Assembly: GCA_963718605.1 (NCBI GenBank)
Contig: OY970363.1
Span: 3,348,001 to 3,412,000 of the forward strand
DNA: 64,000 bases
From: JACCXE01 sp963718605
GTDB taxonomy: Bacteria > Actinomycetota > Acidimicrobiia > Acidimicrobiales > JACCXE01
Reading direction: 5' to 3'
The notes below the pieces were generated by a model. The model made no database searches. It saw only the letters and a program-made list of their open reading frames with translations, and had not been told where the DNA came from. Shown one piece after another: positions 42,777 to 51,918 of the stretch; positions within the stretch are counted from its first letter, which is position 1, and each line of letters begins with the position of its first letter. The translations under genes were made by a program, and so were the position numbers.

Positions 42777-43960
42777 GAAACCATCTTGGTCGCCGACCGC
42801 AGCACCAGCACAGCCGTGCCGATCGCCAGACCGAGGCCGGCGGCCGCGCCCTGCGCGTTGATGGGCTGCGCGGCGCCGGCCGGGCTTGCCGTCGAGTAGC
42901 TCACGCCCGACGGCGGGATGCCACTCACGCAGCCAGGGGCTGGCAGAACCGGCGGCAGCGCCCGGGGCGGGTTGAACTGAACCGGCGGATTGCTCAGCGG
43001 GCTTTGGACCGTCCCGACTCGGACCCACACGCCGTCGGCTTCGATGTCACGGGCATCCCACACCGCGGCGAAGGCCGGTGGCGCCCAGGTGAGCAGCGCC
43101 CGCAGTCCGTCGACGTTCTTCGCCGTCGTCGCGTGGTCGATAACGACCTCGAGCGCCTTGAGGTCGCAGTCCAGTTCCGCCTTGTGGTTGCCCACGAGGT
43201 CGGCGAGTTGCTTGGTCAGCGGCGCGCCTTTGACCAGCAGGGTGGCCAGGTCGTCCTTTGCCCCGGCGAGGGCCGCGTTGAGCGCGGCCAGGTTGTCGAG
43301 CGACGCTCCGAGTGAGGCGCGATGGGTGGCGAGGACTGAGGTGAGCCGTCCCCCGTTCGCGGCGATGCGGTCGAGGGCGGCGGTTTTGGCGGCGAGCACC
43401 GAGGCGAGCTTGTCCCCCTCGACTGCCAACGCGCGAAGCGAGTCCGCCCGCCCCTCAAGCCCGGTGGCGGTCTCGTGCACGATCGTGCCGACCGCGCCGG
43501 GCGGCAGTGCGGCCAGCACCGCGCTCGCCGAACGGAGGAATTCGGAGAACTCGAGCGGGACGGTGGTGCGGTCCCGCGGAATGTGGTCGCCGTCTTTCAA
43601 AATGCCGGCGGACGCCTTCGCATTCGGCGGCGGGAAGAAGTCGATGAACTGCTCGCCAATGGCGGACTTGCGGCCGATGTTCGCCGTGGATCCGGCGGGA
43701 ATCTTGCGGCCGCGCTCGATGGACATCGTGATGCGGACCCCGTGATTTATCCGTTTGACACCGCTGACGTGACCGAACGGCACGCCGATGTAGGCCACCT
43801 CGGCATTGGCGAGCACGCCGAAGGCGTTTTCGAAATCAGCGCTGAGCTCGTAGGGCTGGTCGACCTGCTTGAAACTCACGACGCTGCTCGCGAGCCACGC
43901 GGCCATCAAAAGGAAGCCGACGGCAAACACGGCGAGGTTGATGTTTATGCGCCGCTTCAT
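42773..43960 (-). CDS. MCE/MlaD-family protein (sixth of six, MceF-like)
   Basis: Start ATG 43960 (MKRRININLAVFAVGFLLMA) gives 395 aa: one membrane helix, an MCE domain (about 35-120, with ADFENAFGVLANAEVAYIGV and GEQFIDFFPP), a long helical region, and a second hydrophobic helix near the end (AAAGLGLAIGTAVLVL). MCE proteins form a hexameric tube that carries lipids from the outer layer to the permease. It overlaps both neighbours by 4 nt. Confidence 0.9.
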   Translation of the reverse strand: MKRRININLAVFAVGFLLMAAWLASSVVSFKQVDQPYELSADFENAFGVLANAEVAYIGVPFGHVSGVKRINHGVRITMSIERGRKIPAGSTANIGRKSAIGEQFIDFFPPPNAKASAGILKDGDHIPRDRTTVPLEFSEFLRSASAVLAALPPGAVGTIVHETATGLEGRADSLRALAVEGDKLASVLAAKTAALDRIAANGGRLTSVLATHRASLGASLDNLAALNAALAGAKDDLATLLVKGAPLTKQLADLVGNHKAELDCDLKALEVVIDHATTAKNVDGLRALLTWAPPAFAAVWDARDIEADGVWVRVGTVQSPLSNPPVQFNPPRALPPVLPAPGCVSGIPPSGVSYSTASPAGAAQPINAQGAAAGLGLAIGTAVLVLRSATKMVS

Positions 43961-44898
43961 GTGCCGGCCCTCGGATCCAGTGCGGCCGGCACGACCCAAC
44001 CGAACACCTGGGTGAAGTCGTTGGGAATGATCTCGGGCAAGACCGTCACGAAACGGTCCAACCAGTCGATCAACGTGGACAGTTCGGTCGTCTGGCCGGC
44101 CACGATCTTCACGATGTCGTCGACTTGGTGAATCTGTTTTTCGATGTCGGCGCGGTACTTGTCGAAGACTTCGTTCTGGGTCGCGGCGATGCGCGCAAGG
44201 TTCCGCAACACGGTGACGGTGCGGTCGCGGTTCTCGGCCAGCACCCGCGTCGTTGTCGCTAGGTCTCCCAGCACGCCGCGAATCGACTCGATGTCTCCCG
44301 CCAAGGTGGCGGTGGCGTTGTCGAGGTGATCGACGATCTTGCCGATGTTCTGGGCGCGGCTCGCGAGCGCGGCGCTGTAGGTGTCGAGCGAGGTGATGAG
44401 GGTGCGCAGGTCATCCTTGCGTCCGGCGAAGGCGGTGCCTCCCGTGTCGATCAAGGTCGCCACGTCGCCCGCGGTCACCTGACCCAAGACTGCGACGGCC
44501 TGCTCGGCCACGAACTCGAGCTCGGGCGCCTGTTGCACGTGTGTGATCACGTCCCCATTGCGGAAGAACGGCCCGACGCCCGGCTTGCCGACGGGACGCA
44601 GCTCCACGAACTTCTCGCCGAGGAGCGAGGTAGTGCGAAGGACGGCGATCGAGTTTCGCGGCACGTCGCGTCCGTTGTTGATGATCAGCGTGACCTTCGC
44701 TTTGAAATCCTTGGTGAGGTGGATCGACTTGATCCGGCCGATGCGCACGTCGGCGACTTGTACCGAGCCGCGGGGCTGGAGGTCACCCGAGTCGTCGAAG
44801 GTGACCGTGACGGTCGTGCCGCCCCTTGCGCAGCCCGCGAGCAGACCGGCGAGCAGCGCCGCGCTGAGCAGCGCGCTCGTGAGGAAGCGCCGACTCAT
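43957..44898 (-). CDS. MCE/MlaD-family lipoprotein (fifth of six, MceE-like)
   Basis: The 313-aa protein has a lipobox (LLAGC) after MSRRFLTSALLSAALLAG. The MCE domain follows (VTFDDSGDLQPRGSVQVADV, TSLLGEKFVELRP), then a coiled, helical C-terminus. In actinobacterial mce operons one subunit (MceE) is usually a lipoprotein; here the fourth subunit also has a lipobox. It overlaps both neighbours by 4 nt. Confidence 0.9.
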   Translation of the reverse strand: MSRRFLTSALLSAALLAGLLAGCARGGTTVTVTFDDSGDLQPRGSVQVADVRIGRIKSIHLTKDFKAKVTLIINNGRDVPRNSIAVLRTTSLLGEKFVELRPVGKPGVGPFFRNGDVITHVQQAPELEFVAEQAVAVLGQVTAGDVATLIDTGGTAFAGRKDDLRTLITSLDTYSAALASRAQNIGKIVDHLDNATATLAGDIESIRGVLGDLATTTRVLAENRDRTVTVLRNLARIAATQNEVFDKYRADIEKQIHQVDDIVKIVAGQTTELSTLIDWLDRFVTVLPEIIPNDFTQVFGWVVPAALDPRAGT

Positions 44899-46124
44899 CC
44901 GAACACCGAACTGATCGACCGGATGAGACCCGTCAGTCCGCCCTTTTTCTTGGGCGTGTTGTTCGCGTCAGCATTCGCCTTCTTCGCCGCCGCGCTCGGA
45001 GCTTTCTGCGACGCGGGGGTGGCGGTCTTTGCGCCCGCGGATGTGGGCGGAATGATCACGGTGGTGCCCGGAACCTCGCAGGCAACCGTCACGGGTACGC
45101 AGGCGACCGTGACGGGCAACCCGAGCGCCTGGAATGCCTGGGCGAGGCTCGGCGCGACCGTGGCGCGCAGGTCGAGCGCGTGCAGCTCAGAGTTGTACGC
45201 CGCCGCGAGCCCGCTCTTGCCGTCGTAATCACGGCCGGCGACCAGCGTCGGCCCGGCCAGGAGCACCTTGTCGACTTGGCCGATGTTCTGCTGCACGAGC
45301 CGCAGCGTGCGGCTCAGCACCGTGAGGTCCTTGTCGAGTTGGACGTGGTGCTCGTTCACGAGATCGAACGCGTCGGTCGAGAGCGAAGCGAGCGACGCCA
45401 GCAAACCCTGGATAGCGGTGCGCTCTTGCGCGAGCGCGTCGGTCGTGCGCGCGAACGTGTCGAGCACGCGACCGAGTGTCTGGTCGCGTGATGCAAGGGT
45501 GGCGGTGAGTTTGTCGAAGTTGTCGATGATGCGCCCGACCTCGGCGTCCTTGTTGCCGAGGGTCTCGGTGATCGTGCCCAGCCCCTTCAGCGCGTCGTTC
45601 AAGGCGCCGCCGGTGCCGTCGAGGCCGGCGGCGAGGTTTGTGACGAGCCGCCCGGTGGCCTGCGGGTCGATCGAGTCCAACAGATGCTTCACTGCTGCGA
45701 GCGCTTCGTCGGGTTCCACGGGGACGCTGGTGCGCGACCCGGGGATGACCGAGTTCGGCTTCAGCCGGGGCTGCCCCGCTTTCCACGCCGGAAACAGTTG
45801 GACGTAGCGCTCACCGATGAACGACAGCGGGATGATGGTCGCGCTGACATCGGCCGGCAATGGGATGTCCTCGGGAATGGCCATCACCACGCGGACCTGG
45901 GATCCGATGACCTTGATCGACTTCACGTCGCCGGCGGGAAGGCCGAGCACGCGAACTTGGGACTGCTTGTAGAGCGAGATGGCGCTCGGGAAGTAGGCGG
46001 TTACCTGGTAGCTGCTGCCACCACCGCCACTGATCGTCGAGCAGGCGCCCAGGCCCACGCTGATGACGGCGGCCGCCAGCAATAGCGCGGTCAAACGCCG
46101 AGGGGCGAGCACGCGCCGCATCAA
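44895..46124 (-). CDS. MCE/MlaD-family lipoprotein (fourth of six, MceD-like)
   Basis: The 409-aa protein has a lipobox (VGLGAC) after a typical signal peptide. The MCE domain is YQVTAYFPSAISLYKQSQVR through PLSFIGERYVQLFP, followed by a long helical stretch and a low-complexity Lys/Ala-rich tail. Having lipoprotein anchors on both this and the next subunit is notable. It belongs to the same overlapping gene chain. Confidence 0.88.
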   Translation of the reverse strand: MMRRVLAPRRLTALLLAAAVISVGLGACSTISGGGGSSYQVTAYFPSAISLYKQSQVRVLGLPAGDVKSIKVIGSQVRVVMAIPEDIPLPADVSATIIPLSFIGERYVQLFPAWKAGQPRLKPNSVIPGSRTSVPVEPDEALAAVKHLLDSIDPQATGRLVTNLAAGLDGTGGALNDALKGLGTITETLGNKDAEVGRIIDNFDKLTATLASRDQTLGRVLDTFARTTDALAQERTAIQGLLASLASLSTDAFDLVNEHHVQLDKDLTVLSRTLRLVQQNIGQVDKVLLAGPTLVAGRDYDGKSGLAAAYNSELHALDLRATVAPSLAQAFQALGLPVTVACVPVTVACEVPGTTVIIPPTSAGAKTATPASQKAPSAAAKKANADANNTPKKKGGLTGLIRSISSVFG

Positions 46125-47116
46125 TTGCCCTGCCCCGTAAGCGAGCCGATGAGCCCGAGGACGTCAGGGCCGAGGGCGCGGATGTACACGTCGGCCCACG
46201 GGCCGTGCGCGGGGGCGAGCGCGAGGCCGTACGCGCCTTCACCCAGCCAGGCCAGCGCTCGGTCGAGGTCGGCTTGGTGGTGATCGAGGATGTCGACGGT
46301 CGGGTGCAACGTGTTCAGAATCCCGGCGAGCTCAGCCTTGTGGTTGTGCACCACGCCGGCGAGCTGCCCGAAGGCGGAGGCGGCATCATCGATGCCCTCG
46401 GCGAGTGCATCGTGCCGCGCCGCGAGCACCTTGAGTATGGCGTCGCTCTGGTCCAGCAGACTCACGAGCGTTTGGTCTTTCACCGCGAGGGTGTTCGAGA
46501 TCGTGTCGGCCCGCGTCAGGAGGTCGTCGAGCTGGCTGTCACGCGACGCGATCGCGGTCGACAGTTTGGCGATGCCGTTGATGAGCGTTTGGAACGACTC
46601 GGCCTTGCCCTCTGTAACCGCGGCCAGTTGCTTGATGAGGGTGTTCAGCTTTTCGTTGTCGGTGGCTTCGATGCGGCGCGTCGCGACCTTCGTGAGCTCG
46701 AAGATGTCGTACGGCGTCACGGTGCGGCCGTTGGGAATGACTGCACCCGCCTTCAGGTAGGGCGCCATCACGGGGCCCGTAAGGCGCACGTACTTCGCGC
46801 CGAGGAGCGTGGCGAGCGCGACCTCAGCGTGGGTCTTCGCGCCGAGCTGCACGCCGTTGTTGATCGCGAGGCGCACGATTACTCGCCCGTTGCGGCGGTC
46901 GGCCTTCACCGATTTGACCTGGCCCACCTGGACGCCGGCGACGCGGACGGGCGCACCGGCAGTGACTCCCGCGGCGTCAGAGAACTGGGCAGCGATCGTG
47001 AAGCGATGCGTCAAGACCGTCTTGGAGAAGAACGCGCCCGCCAGGATCAACGACATCACCACGAGGGTGACGATCGCGATCGTGAACGGATTGCGGTCTC
47101 GGAAGCTCTTGCTCAA
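46121..47116 (-). CDS. MCE/MlaD-family protein (third of six, MceC-like)
   Basis: The 331-aa protein has an N-terminal membrane helix (PFTIAIVTLVVMSLILAGAF), an MCE domain with FSDAAGVTAGAPVRVAGVQV and LATLLGAKYVRLTG, and a helical C-terminus. The short intracellular head (MSKSFRDRN) precedes the helix, as in MceC proteins. The gene overlaps both neighbours by 4 nt. Confidence 0.9.
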   Translation of the reverse strand: MSKSFRDRNPFTIAIVTLVVMSLILAGAFFSKTVLTHRFTIAAQFSDAAGVTAGAPVRVAGVQVGQVKSVKADRRNGRVIVRLAINNGVQLGAKTHAEVALATLLGAKYVRLTGPVMAPYLKAGAVIPNGRTVTPYDIFELTKVATRRIEATDNEKLNTLIKQLAAVTEGKAESFQTLINGIAKLSTAIASRDSQLDDLLTRADTISNTLAVKDQTLVSLLDQSDAILKVLAARHDALAEGIDDAASAFGQLAGVVHNHKAELAGILNTLHPTVDILDHHQADLDRALAWLGEGAYGLALAPAHGPWADVYIRALGPDVLGLIGSLTGQGN

Positions 47117-48210
47117 CGGCCAAGCCCCAGTGTCAATTGCTCGCGCACGGCGGCGGCGCCGCGCTTCCCGCGGGCGCTGTGAGTTGCACTCGCGGACGTG
47201 TTCGTTGTTGGCAGTTCAATACACGGCGTCTGTACGACGGGGGTCGGCTGGTAGCCGACCTTGAGGCACAGGATGTTTTGGTTGAGCCATTCGCCGTAGC
47301 TCGACACGTTGGCCAGCCGCAGCGCCGCGTCATCGAGGCCGCCGACAATGCGATCGAGCGTCGGCAACTTGGCGCCCACCGCTGCGACCACGGTGGCGAG
47401 ATTCGACACGATGCTGTCGATCTGTTTGCGGTTGTTGCCGAGGATCGCCGAGAGGTGCCCGTTGAAATCGCCCAACTCCACCACCGCGTTGTCGAGCACA
47501 TCGGTGTTGTCACTGAACGTCTTCGTGATCGCGTTCAGATTGTCGAGCACCTGACGGATTTCGGCGTCACGATCCGCTACTGCCGCCGCGACGGTATCGA
47601 CGTTGCCGACGAGCCGACCGATCGCCTCGTCGCGCTGGCCGAGAGTGTCAGCGATCTTCGCGAGGTTGTCGATCGACGCGCCGATCTTCGCTTCGTTGCC
47701 GCTCAAGGCGCCCACGATCGTGTCGAGGAACTCGTTTACCTTCGCCGGGTCGATCGCGGCAACGATCGGGCCCAAACGGTTGAGCAGGTCGCCGAGATCG
47801 ACGACCGACGTGGTCTTGCGGACCCGATCGCCAGGCTGCAGCGCCACTGACGACGTGCCGGGATACAAGTACACGTAGCGCTGACCGAGCAGGTTGCGCC
47901 AACGGATCGTGGCCGCCGTGTCGCTAGGCAACTTGAGTTGATGCTTTACCCGCATCGTGACGACGGCCTTGCCCTTGACGACCTGGATGCTCGTGATCTT
48001 GCCGACGCGTACGCCGGCGATCTTCACGTTGTCGTTAATCAACAGCCCGGTGACGTCATTGAATGTCGCCGTGAGCTTGTAGGTGTCGTCGAGCAACTGC
48101 ACGGGCCCCACGCGCAGCGACTGCACGTTGCCGATCGAAAAGATCAACGCGATCGTGATCGACAGGCACAGCCCAACGAAGAGGCCGAGCTTGATGAGGG
48201 TCCCGCGCAC
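47113..48210 (-). CDS. MCE/MlaD-family protein (second of six, MceB-like)
   Basis: The start is GTG 48210, overlapping the upstream stop by one base (TAGTG); an upstream extension to 48378 has no family character. The 365-aa protein begins MRGTLIKLGLFVGLCLSITI, a membrane helix, then has an MCE domain (YKLTATFNDVTGLLINDNVK, NLLGQRYVYLYPG) and a long helical C-terminus. A final Arg-rich segment ends it. Confidence 0.9.
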   Translation of the reverse strand: MRGTLIKLGLFVGLCLSITIALIFSIGNVQSLRVGPVQLLDDTYKLTATFNDVTGLLINDNVKIAGVRVGKITSIQVVKGKAVVTMRVKHQLKLPSDTAATIRWRNLLGQRYVYLYPGTSSVALQPGDRVRKTTSVVDLGDLLNRLGPIVAAIDPAKVNEFLDTIVGALSGNEAKIGASIDNLAKIADTLGQRDEAIGRLVGNVDTVAAAVADRDAEIRQVLDNLNAITKTFSDNTDVLDNAVVELGDFNGHLSAILGNNRKQIDSIVSNLATVVAAVGAKLPTLDRIVGGLDDAALRLANVSSYGEWLNQNILCLKVGYQPTPVVQTPCIELPTTNTSASATHSARGKRGAAAVREQLTLGLGR

Positions 48211-49355
48211 TAGTCGACCAGTCCGGCGAGGAGAAGATCTCGGACGGCTTCGCGGCCATGCGTCGGTGCCCGCAACCCGTCGAGCAGCGACGGGCGCTTG
48301 GCCGCGGTGGGCTTGGTGGGGTCGCTGGTTGTGCCCCCTGGCAAGTCGGTGGAGCAGTCGGCCAGGATGGGGTCGCAACTGCCGGGAAATACGAGCTTGA
48401 TCTTGGCCAGCGCGCCGTCGCCGTACGGGATGCCCGTGCCTGCTTCGGCGAGGGTTTCGAAGAAGCGCCGGAGCCCCAGGACGACCGCGGGCAGCCGGTG
48501 TTTCTGCGCGTCCAGCACGGCGAGGGTCTTGCCACCTTCCGGCGCGAGTTTGTTCAGAAGCGACTGATTGTTCTCGAGGATGTCGGCCACGTCGCCGGTA
48601 AGCCGCGCGCTGTTCTTCAGCACTTGGGTGAACTCAGCTGAGCGTTGGTTGATCTCGGGCAGCGCGGCGTGCGCGTCACGCGCCAGCGCGAGGGCCTGAT
48701 CCGCGTGCTGGTCGAGCGTCTCAGTGAGCAGCGCCATGTCGTCGATGAACCGCTGCGTTTCGGCCACGTTTCTCGCTTGGCCCTGCGCGAACACACTCAG
48801 GCCTTGCAACGCGTGATTCACGTTGGGGCCTAGCCCCGCTCCCCCGCGCGCCAACTCGTTCAAGATCGTGCCGAGTTCGGCCGGATTGATCTCTTTCAAG
48901 ATCGGATAGACGTCGGTGAGCACCCGCTCGACTTCGAACCCGCCCAGCGTCTTCTTGATCGTGCCGCCGTCATGCAGGAACGGACCGCGGGCCTCGTGGC
49001 TACCCGGTTCGATGTCGACGAATTTCTCGCCGAACAGCGTTTTCGGACGGATCGTTGCCTCGGCGGCGACGGGGATCGTCTCGCTCTTCTTGATGGTCAG
49101 GCGTATCACCGCCTCGCCCTTCACGAGCTTGATCGACGAGACCGTGCCGATATTGACGCCGTGGACCTTCACGTCGCTGCCGGGCAGCATGCCTTGGCCC
49201 GCCGCCGAGAAGGTCCCGCTCAGGTGGTACACGGGGTCGTTGGCGCCGTAGGCGAGCTTCCCGCCGAGCACCACGACCGCGACCATGAACAGGATGAAAA
49301 TCACGCCGGACACCGCGTTGTACTGACGGTCGGTAAGGGGCCTCATCGACTTCAT
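48210..49355 (-). CDS. MCE/MlaD-family protein (first of six, MceA-like)
   Basis: The 381-aa protein has a membrane helix (VSGVIFILFMVAVVVLGGKL), an MCE domain with SGTFSAAGQGMLPGSDVKVH and KTLFGEKFVDIEPG, and a helical domain with a late disulfide-like pair (GSCDPILADCSTD). It is the first MCE gene after the permeases, the place of MceA. Each of the six subunits probably contributes one ring position. Confidence 0.9.
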   Translation of the reverse strand: MKSMRPLTDRQYNAVSGVIFILFMVAVVVLGGKLAYGANDPVYHLSGTFSAAGQGMLPGSDVKVHGVNIGTVSSIKLVKGEAVIRLTIKKSETIPVAAEATIRPKTLFGEKFVDIEPGSHEARGPFLHDGGTIKKTLGGFEVERVLTDVYPILKEINPAELGTILNELARGGAGLGPNVNHALQGLSVFAQGQARNVAETQRFIDDMALLTETLDQHADQALALARDAHAALPEINQRSAEFTQVLKNSARLTGDVADILENNQSLLNKLAPEGGKTLAVLDAQKHRLPAVVLGLRRFFETLAEAGTGIPYGDGALAKIKLVFPGSCDPILADCSTDLPGGTTSDPTKPTAAKRPSLLDGLRAPTHGREAVRDLLLAGLVD

Positions 49356-49365
49356 GCGCGGTCCG

Positions 49366-50202
49366 TCAACCAGCTACGCGGACGGTGTTGCCGCCGCCCC
49401 AGAAGATGACGGACAGGATCAGGTTCAACACGACGACGGTGACGATGCTGAGCCGAATGGCGCGGCCCACGGCGACGCCGACTCCGGCCGGGCCGCCCGT
49501 CGCGTAGTACCCGTAGTAGCAGTGGATCAGCGAGACCACCACTGCGAAAATGCACGCCTTGGCCAGGCTGTAAAAGACATCGATGGGCGGCAGGTACAGC
49601 CGGAAGTAGTGGTCGTAGACGCCCGGCGACAAGCCGAAGAACTTCGTAGTGACGAGCTTGGTCGCGAAGAAGCTCGCGTAGAGCGAGAAGAGGTACAGCG
49701 GGATGATGCAGATCAACGCGGCGACCACGCGCGTGCACACGAGGTAGACGAAGCTCGGAACCGACATCACCTCAAGCGCATCGATCTCGTCTGAGATGCG
49801 CATCGCCCCGAGCTCGGCTGTAAAGCCGGCGCCGACCTGCGCGGCGAACGCCACGCCCGCGATGATCGGCGTGATCTCGCGGGTGTTGGCGAAGCTGCCG
49901 ACGAGGCCGGTGAAGGCCTGCGCGCCGATCTGTTCGAGGCCCTTGAATCCCTGGAGGCCCACCTCGGTGCCGGTAAAGAACGACATCGAGAAGATCACGA
50001 ACACCATGCCGCCGCCGACAATCAGAGCGCCGGCGCCGATCGTGATGTCCGAGACGAGCGCAGCCAGCTGGCTGGTGTAGCCGCGCCGGAAGATCTGCAT
50101 CGTCGCGACGTCGCGCATGATGCGCAGGTAGAAGCCGATCTGCTTCCCGATCTCCTCGAAGATCGACGAGAACCGCAAGCGGGCGCGGCGAACGGCCAGC
50201 AT
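49366..50202 (-). CDS. MlaE-family ABC permease (YrbEB-like)
   Basis: Start ATG 50202 (MLAVRRARLRFSSIFEEIGK) overlaps the previous stop by one base and gives 278 aa. The MlaE signature is clear: PIIAGVAFAAQVGAGFTAEL, GAMRISDEIDALEVM and AKACIFAVVVSLIHCYYGYY. Five to six membrane helices are predicted. With YrbEA and the ATPase it drives lipid movement through the MCE tube. Confidence 0.92.
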   Translation of the reverse strand: MLAVRRARLRFSSIFEEIGKQIGFYLRIMRDVATMQIFRRGYTSQLAALVSDITIGAGALIVGGGMVFVIFSMSFFTGTEVGLQGFKGLEQIGAQAFTGLVGSFANTREITPIIAGVAFAAQVGAGFTAELGAMRISDEIDALEVMSVPSFVYLVCTRVVAALICIIPLYLFSLYASFFATKLVTTKFFGLSPGVYDHYFRLYLPPIDVFYSLAKACIFAVVVSLIHCYYGYYATGGPAGVGVAVGRAIRLSIVTVVVLNLILSVIFWGGGNTVRVAG

Positions 50203-50993
50203 CAGAACTTTTGCGGGATCACCGCGAAGTACAGCGTGGTCATGACGAAGTTGACGAAGAAGATCATGATGAAGGACAGGACGACCGCCTGGTTCACCGC
50301 GTCGCCCACACCCTTCGGCCCGCCCTTGGCGTAGAGGCCCTTGTAACACGCGACCATCGCGGCGACGAGGCCGAACAGGAACGCTTTTGCGAGCGCCGAC
50401 CAGAGGTCCGCGGGCTGCACGAGCACCGTGAAGCCGGAGAAGTATGCCCCAGCAGTGGTCTTCTGCACGAGCACGTTAAAGACGAAGCCACCGGCGAGGC
50501 CGGCGAGGCTGACGAGCGGAACCAGCAGGACCGAGATGGTCGCGGCGGCCCACATGCGCGGCGTCACCAGCCGGTGGATCGGGTTGACCGCCATCACTTC
50601 CATCGCCGCGATCTCGTCACGAATCTTGCGCGAGCCGAGGTCGGCGGTCATGGCCGAGCCGCCGGCGCCGGCGATGAGCAGGGCAGTCGCGACGGGTGCG
50701 GCTTCGCGCACGATCGCGAGAACCATCGCGGCGCCCGTGTTCGACTCGGCGCCGAGCTGCTTGCTGAACGACCCGATGTGCAGCGCGATCACCGCGCCGA
50801 ACGGAATCGAAATCAGAACGACGGGTATCGACGTGACCTTGGCGATGAACCAGCACTGGTCGAGGTACTCCTTGTACCACTGGCGCACATGCCACGTCCG
50901 GCGTAACGCCTCGAGGGCGATAGCGAACATGTTGCCGGTCTCACGCAGCAGCGTGGTCGGCTTGTCCGTGAAATCAGCCAGACGAGTCGCCAA
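50202..50993 (-). CDS. MlaE-family ABC permease (YrbEA-like)
   Basis: A TTG start at 50993 gives 263 aa; an ATG 21 codons later (MFAIALEALRRTW) would cut into the conserved N-terminus, so TTG is preferred. Signature segments are APVATALLIAGAGGSAMTAD, SRKIRDEIAAMEVMAVNPIH and FVNFVMTTLYFAV. It pairs with YrbEB as the permease of the mce system. Confidence 0.91.
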   Translation of the reverse strand: MATRLADFTDKPTTLLRETGNMFAIALEALRRTWHVRQWYKEYLDQCWFIAKVTSIPVVLISIPFGAVIALHIGSFSKQLGAESNTGAAMVLAIVREAAPVATALLIAGAGGSAMTADLGSRKIRDEIAAMEVMAVNPIHRLVTPRMWAAATISVLLVPLVSLAGLAGGFVFNVLVQKTTAGAYFSGFTVLVQPADLWSALAKAFLFGLVAAMVACYKGLYAKGGPKGVGDAVNQAVVLSFIMIFFVNFVMTTLYFAVIPQKF

Positions 50994-50995
50994 AG

Positions 50996-51820
50996 TCAGA
51001 CCGTCATGATGTCGTAGTCGCCGGACATTTCGGAGTCTTCGTCGTCGTCGCTCGCCATCTCGTCCATGCCGATGGGACCCTGCGCGCGACCGGCGAGGAA
51101 CTGGCGGATGATCTTGTTGTCGGTCTTCGCCATTTCGTCTTTGCTGGCGAACTTCACCAGACCCGACCGGTAAAGCACGCCGATGAACTCGGCGGTGCGC
51201 ATCACCGAGGGAATGTTGTGCGTGATGATGAAGAAGGTCGCGCCGGTTTCCTTCTGCACGTTCACCACGAGATCGTCGAGGTAGGCGACGCGCACGGGGT
51301 CGAGCCCGGAGTCGGGTTCGTCGAAGAGCACGATCTCAGGGTCAAGCACGAGGGCGCGCGCCAAGCCGGCGCGTTTCTTCATGCCGCCCGACACTTCGCC
51401 CGGCACCTTCTTCATGTGATCGAGGAGGCCGACGAGCGCCGACTTCTCCATCACGATTTCGCGGATCTCGCGCTCGCTCTTCTTGGTGTGCTCGCGCAGC
51501 GGGAACGCGATGTTGTCGTAGAGGTCCATCGATCCGAACAACGCGCCGTCCTGAAACAGCACGCCGAACTTGCGCCGCACCCGGTACAGGTCACGTTCGC
51601 TCATGCCGACGGTCTGCTCGCCGTCGACCCAGATCTCGCCCGAGTCCGGACGCAGCAGGCCGATGATGTTCTTGAGGAGGACGGACTTGCCGGTCCCCGA
51701 CGGGCCCATGATCGCGGTGATCCGGCCCTTCGGTACGTCGAAGCTGATGTCTTGCAGGACGGTGTGCGAGCCGAACGACTTGGTCACGTCCCGCAACGAG
51801 ATGATTGCTTCGTCGGCCAC
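50996..51820 (-). CDS. Mce system ATP-binding protein (MceG/Mkl, MlaF-like)
   Basis: A GTG start with a GGGGGG ribosome-binding site gives 274 aa. Walker A is GPSGTGKSVLL, the signature VSGGMKKRAGLARA, Walker B IVLFDEPDSGLDP and the switch His THNIPSV. The final 45 residues are an acidic tail (ASDDDEDSEMSGD). In mycobacteria this ATPase (Mkl) is encoded far from the mce operons and serves several; here it heads the operon, just after a CRP-type site. Confidence 0.91.
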   Translation of the reverse strand: MADEAIISLRDVTKSFGSHTVLQDISFDVPKGRITAIMGPSGTGKSVLLKNIIGLLRPDSGEIWVDGEQTVGMSERDLYRVRRKFGVLFQDGALFGSMDLYDNIAFPLREHTKKSEREIREIVMEKSALVGLLDHMKKVPGEVSGGMKKRAGLARALVLDPEIVLFDEPDSGLDPVRVAYLDDLVVNVQKETGATFFIITHNIPSVMRTAEFIGVLYRSGLVKFASKDEMAKTDNKIIRQFLAGRAQGPIGMDEMASDDDEDSEMSGDYDIMTV

Positions 51821-51889
51821 TGCACCCCCCTAAGGCGTTTTTTGGTCGATTTCGCAGAAATTGCGCTTGTGTCGCAGCGTAATCAGGCC

Positions 51890-51905
51890 TGTGACCTTCG
51901 TCACA
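51890..51905. promoter_or_regulatory. CRP/GlxR-type binding site upstream of the mce operon
   Basis: The 16-bp sequence is TGTGA-CCTTCG-TCACA, a perfect match to the TGTGA-N6-TCACA consensus of CRP, GlxR and mycobacterial Crp. Its centre is about 77 bases upstream of the mce ATPase start and 14 bases after the thyX stop. A cAMP-responsive regulator could thus tie lipid import to carbon status. Confidence 0.65.
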
Positions 51906-51918
51906 ACACGCGCTCGGG

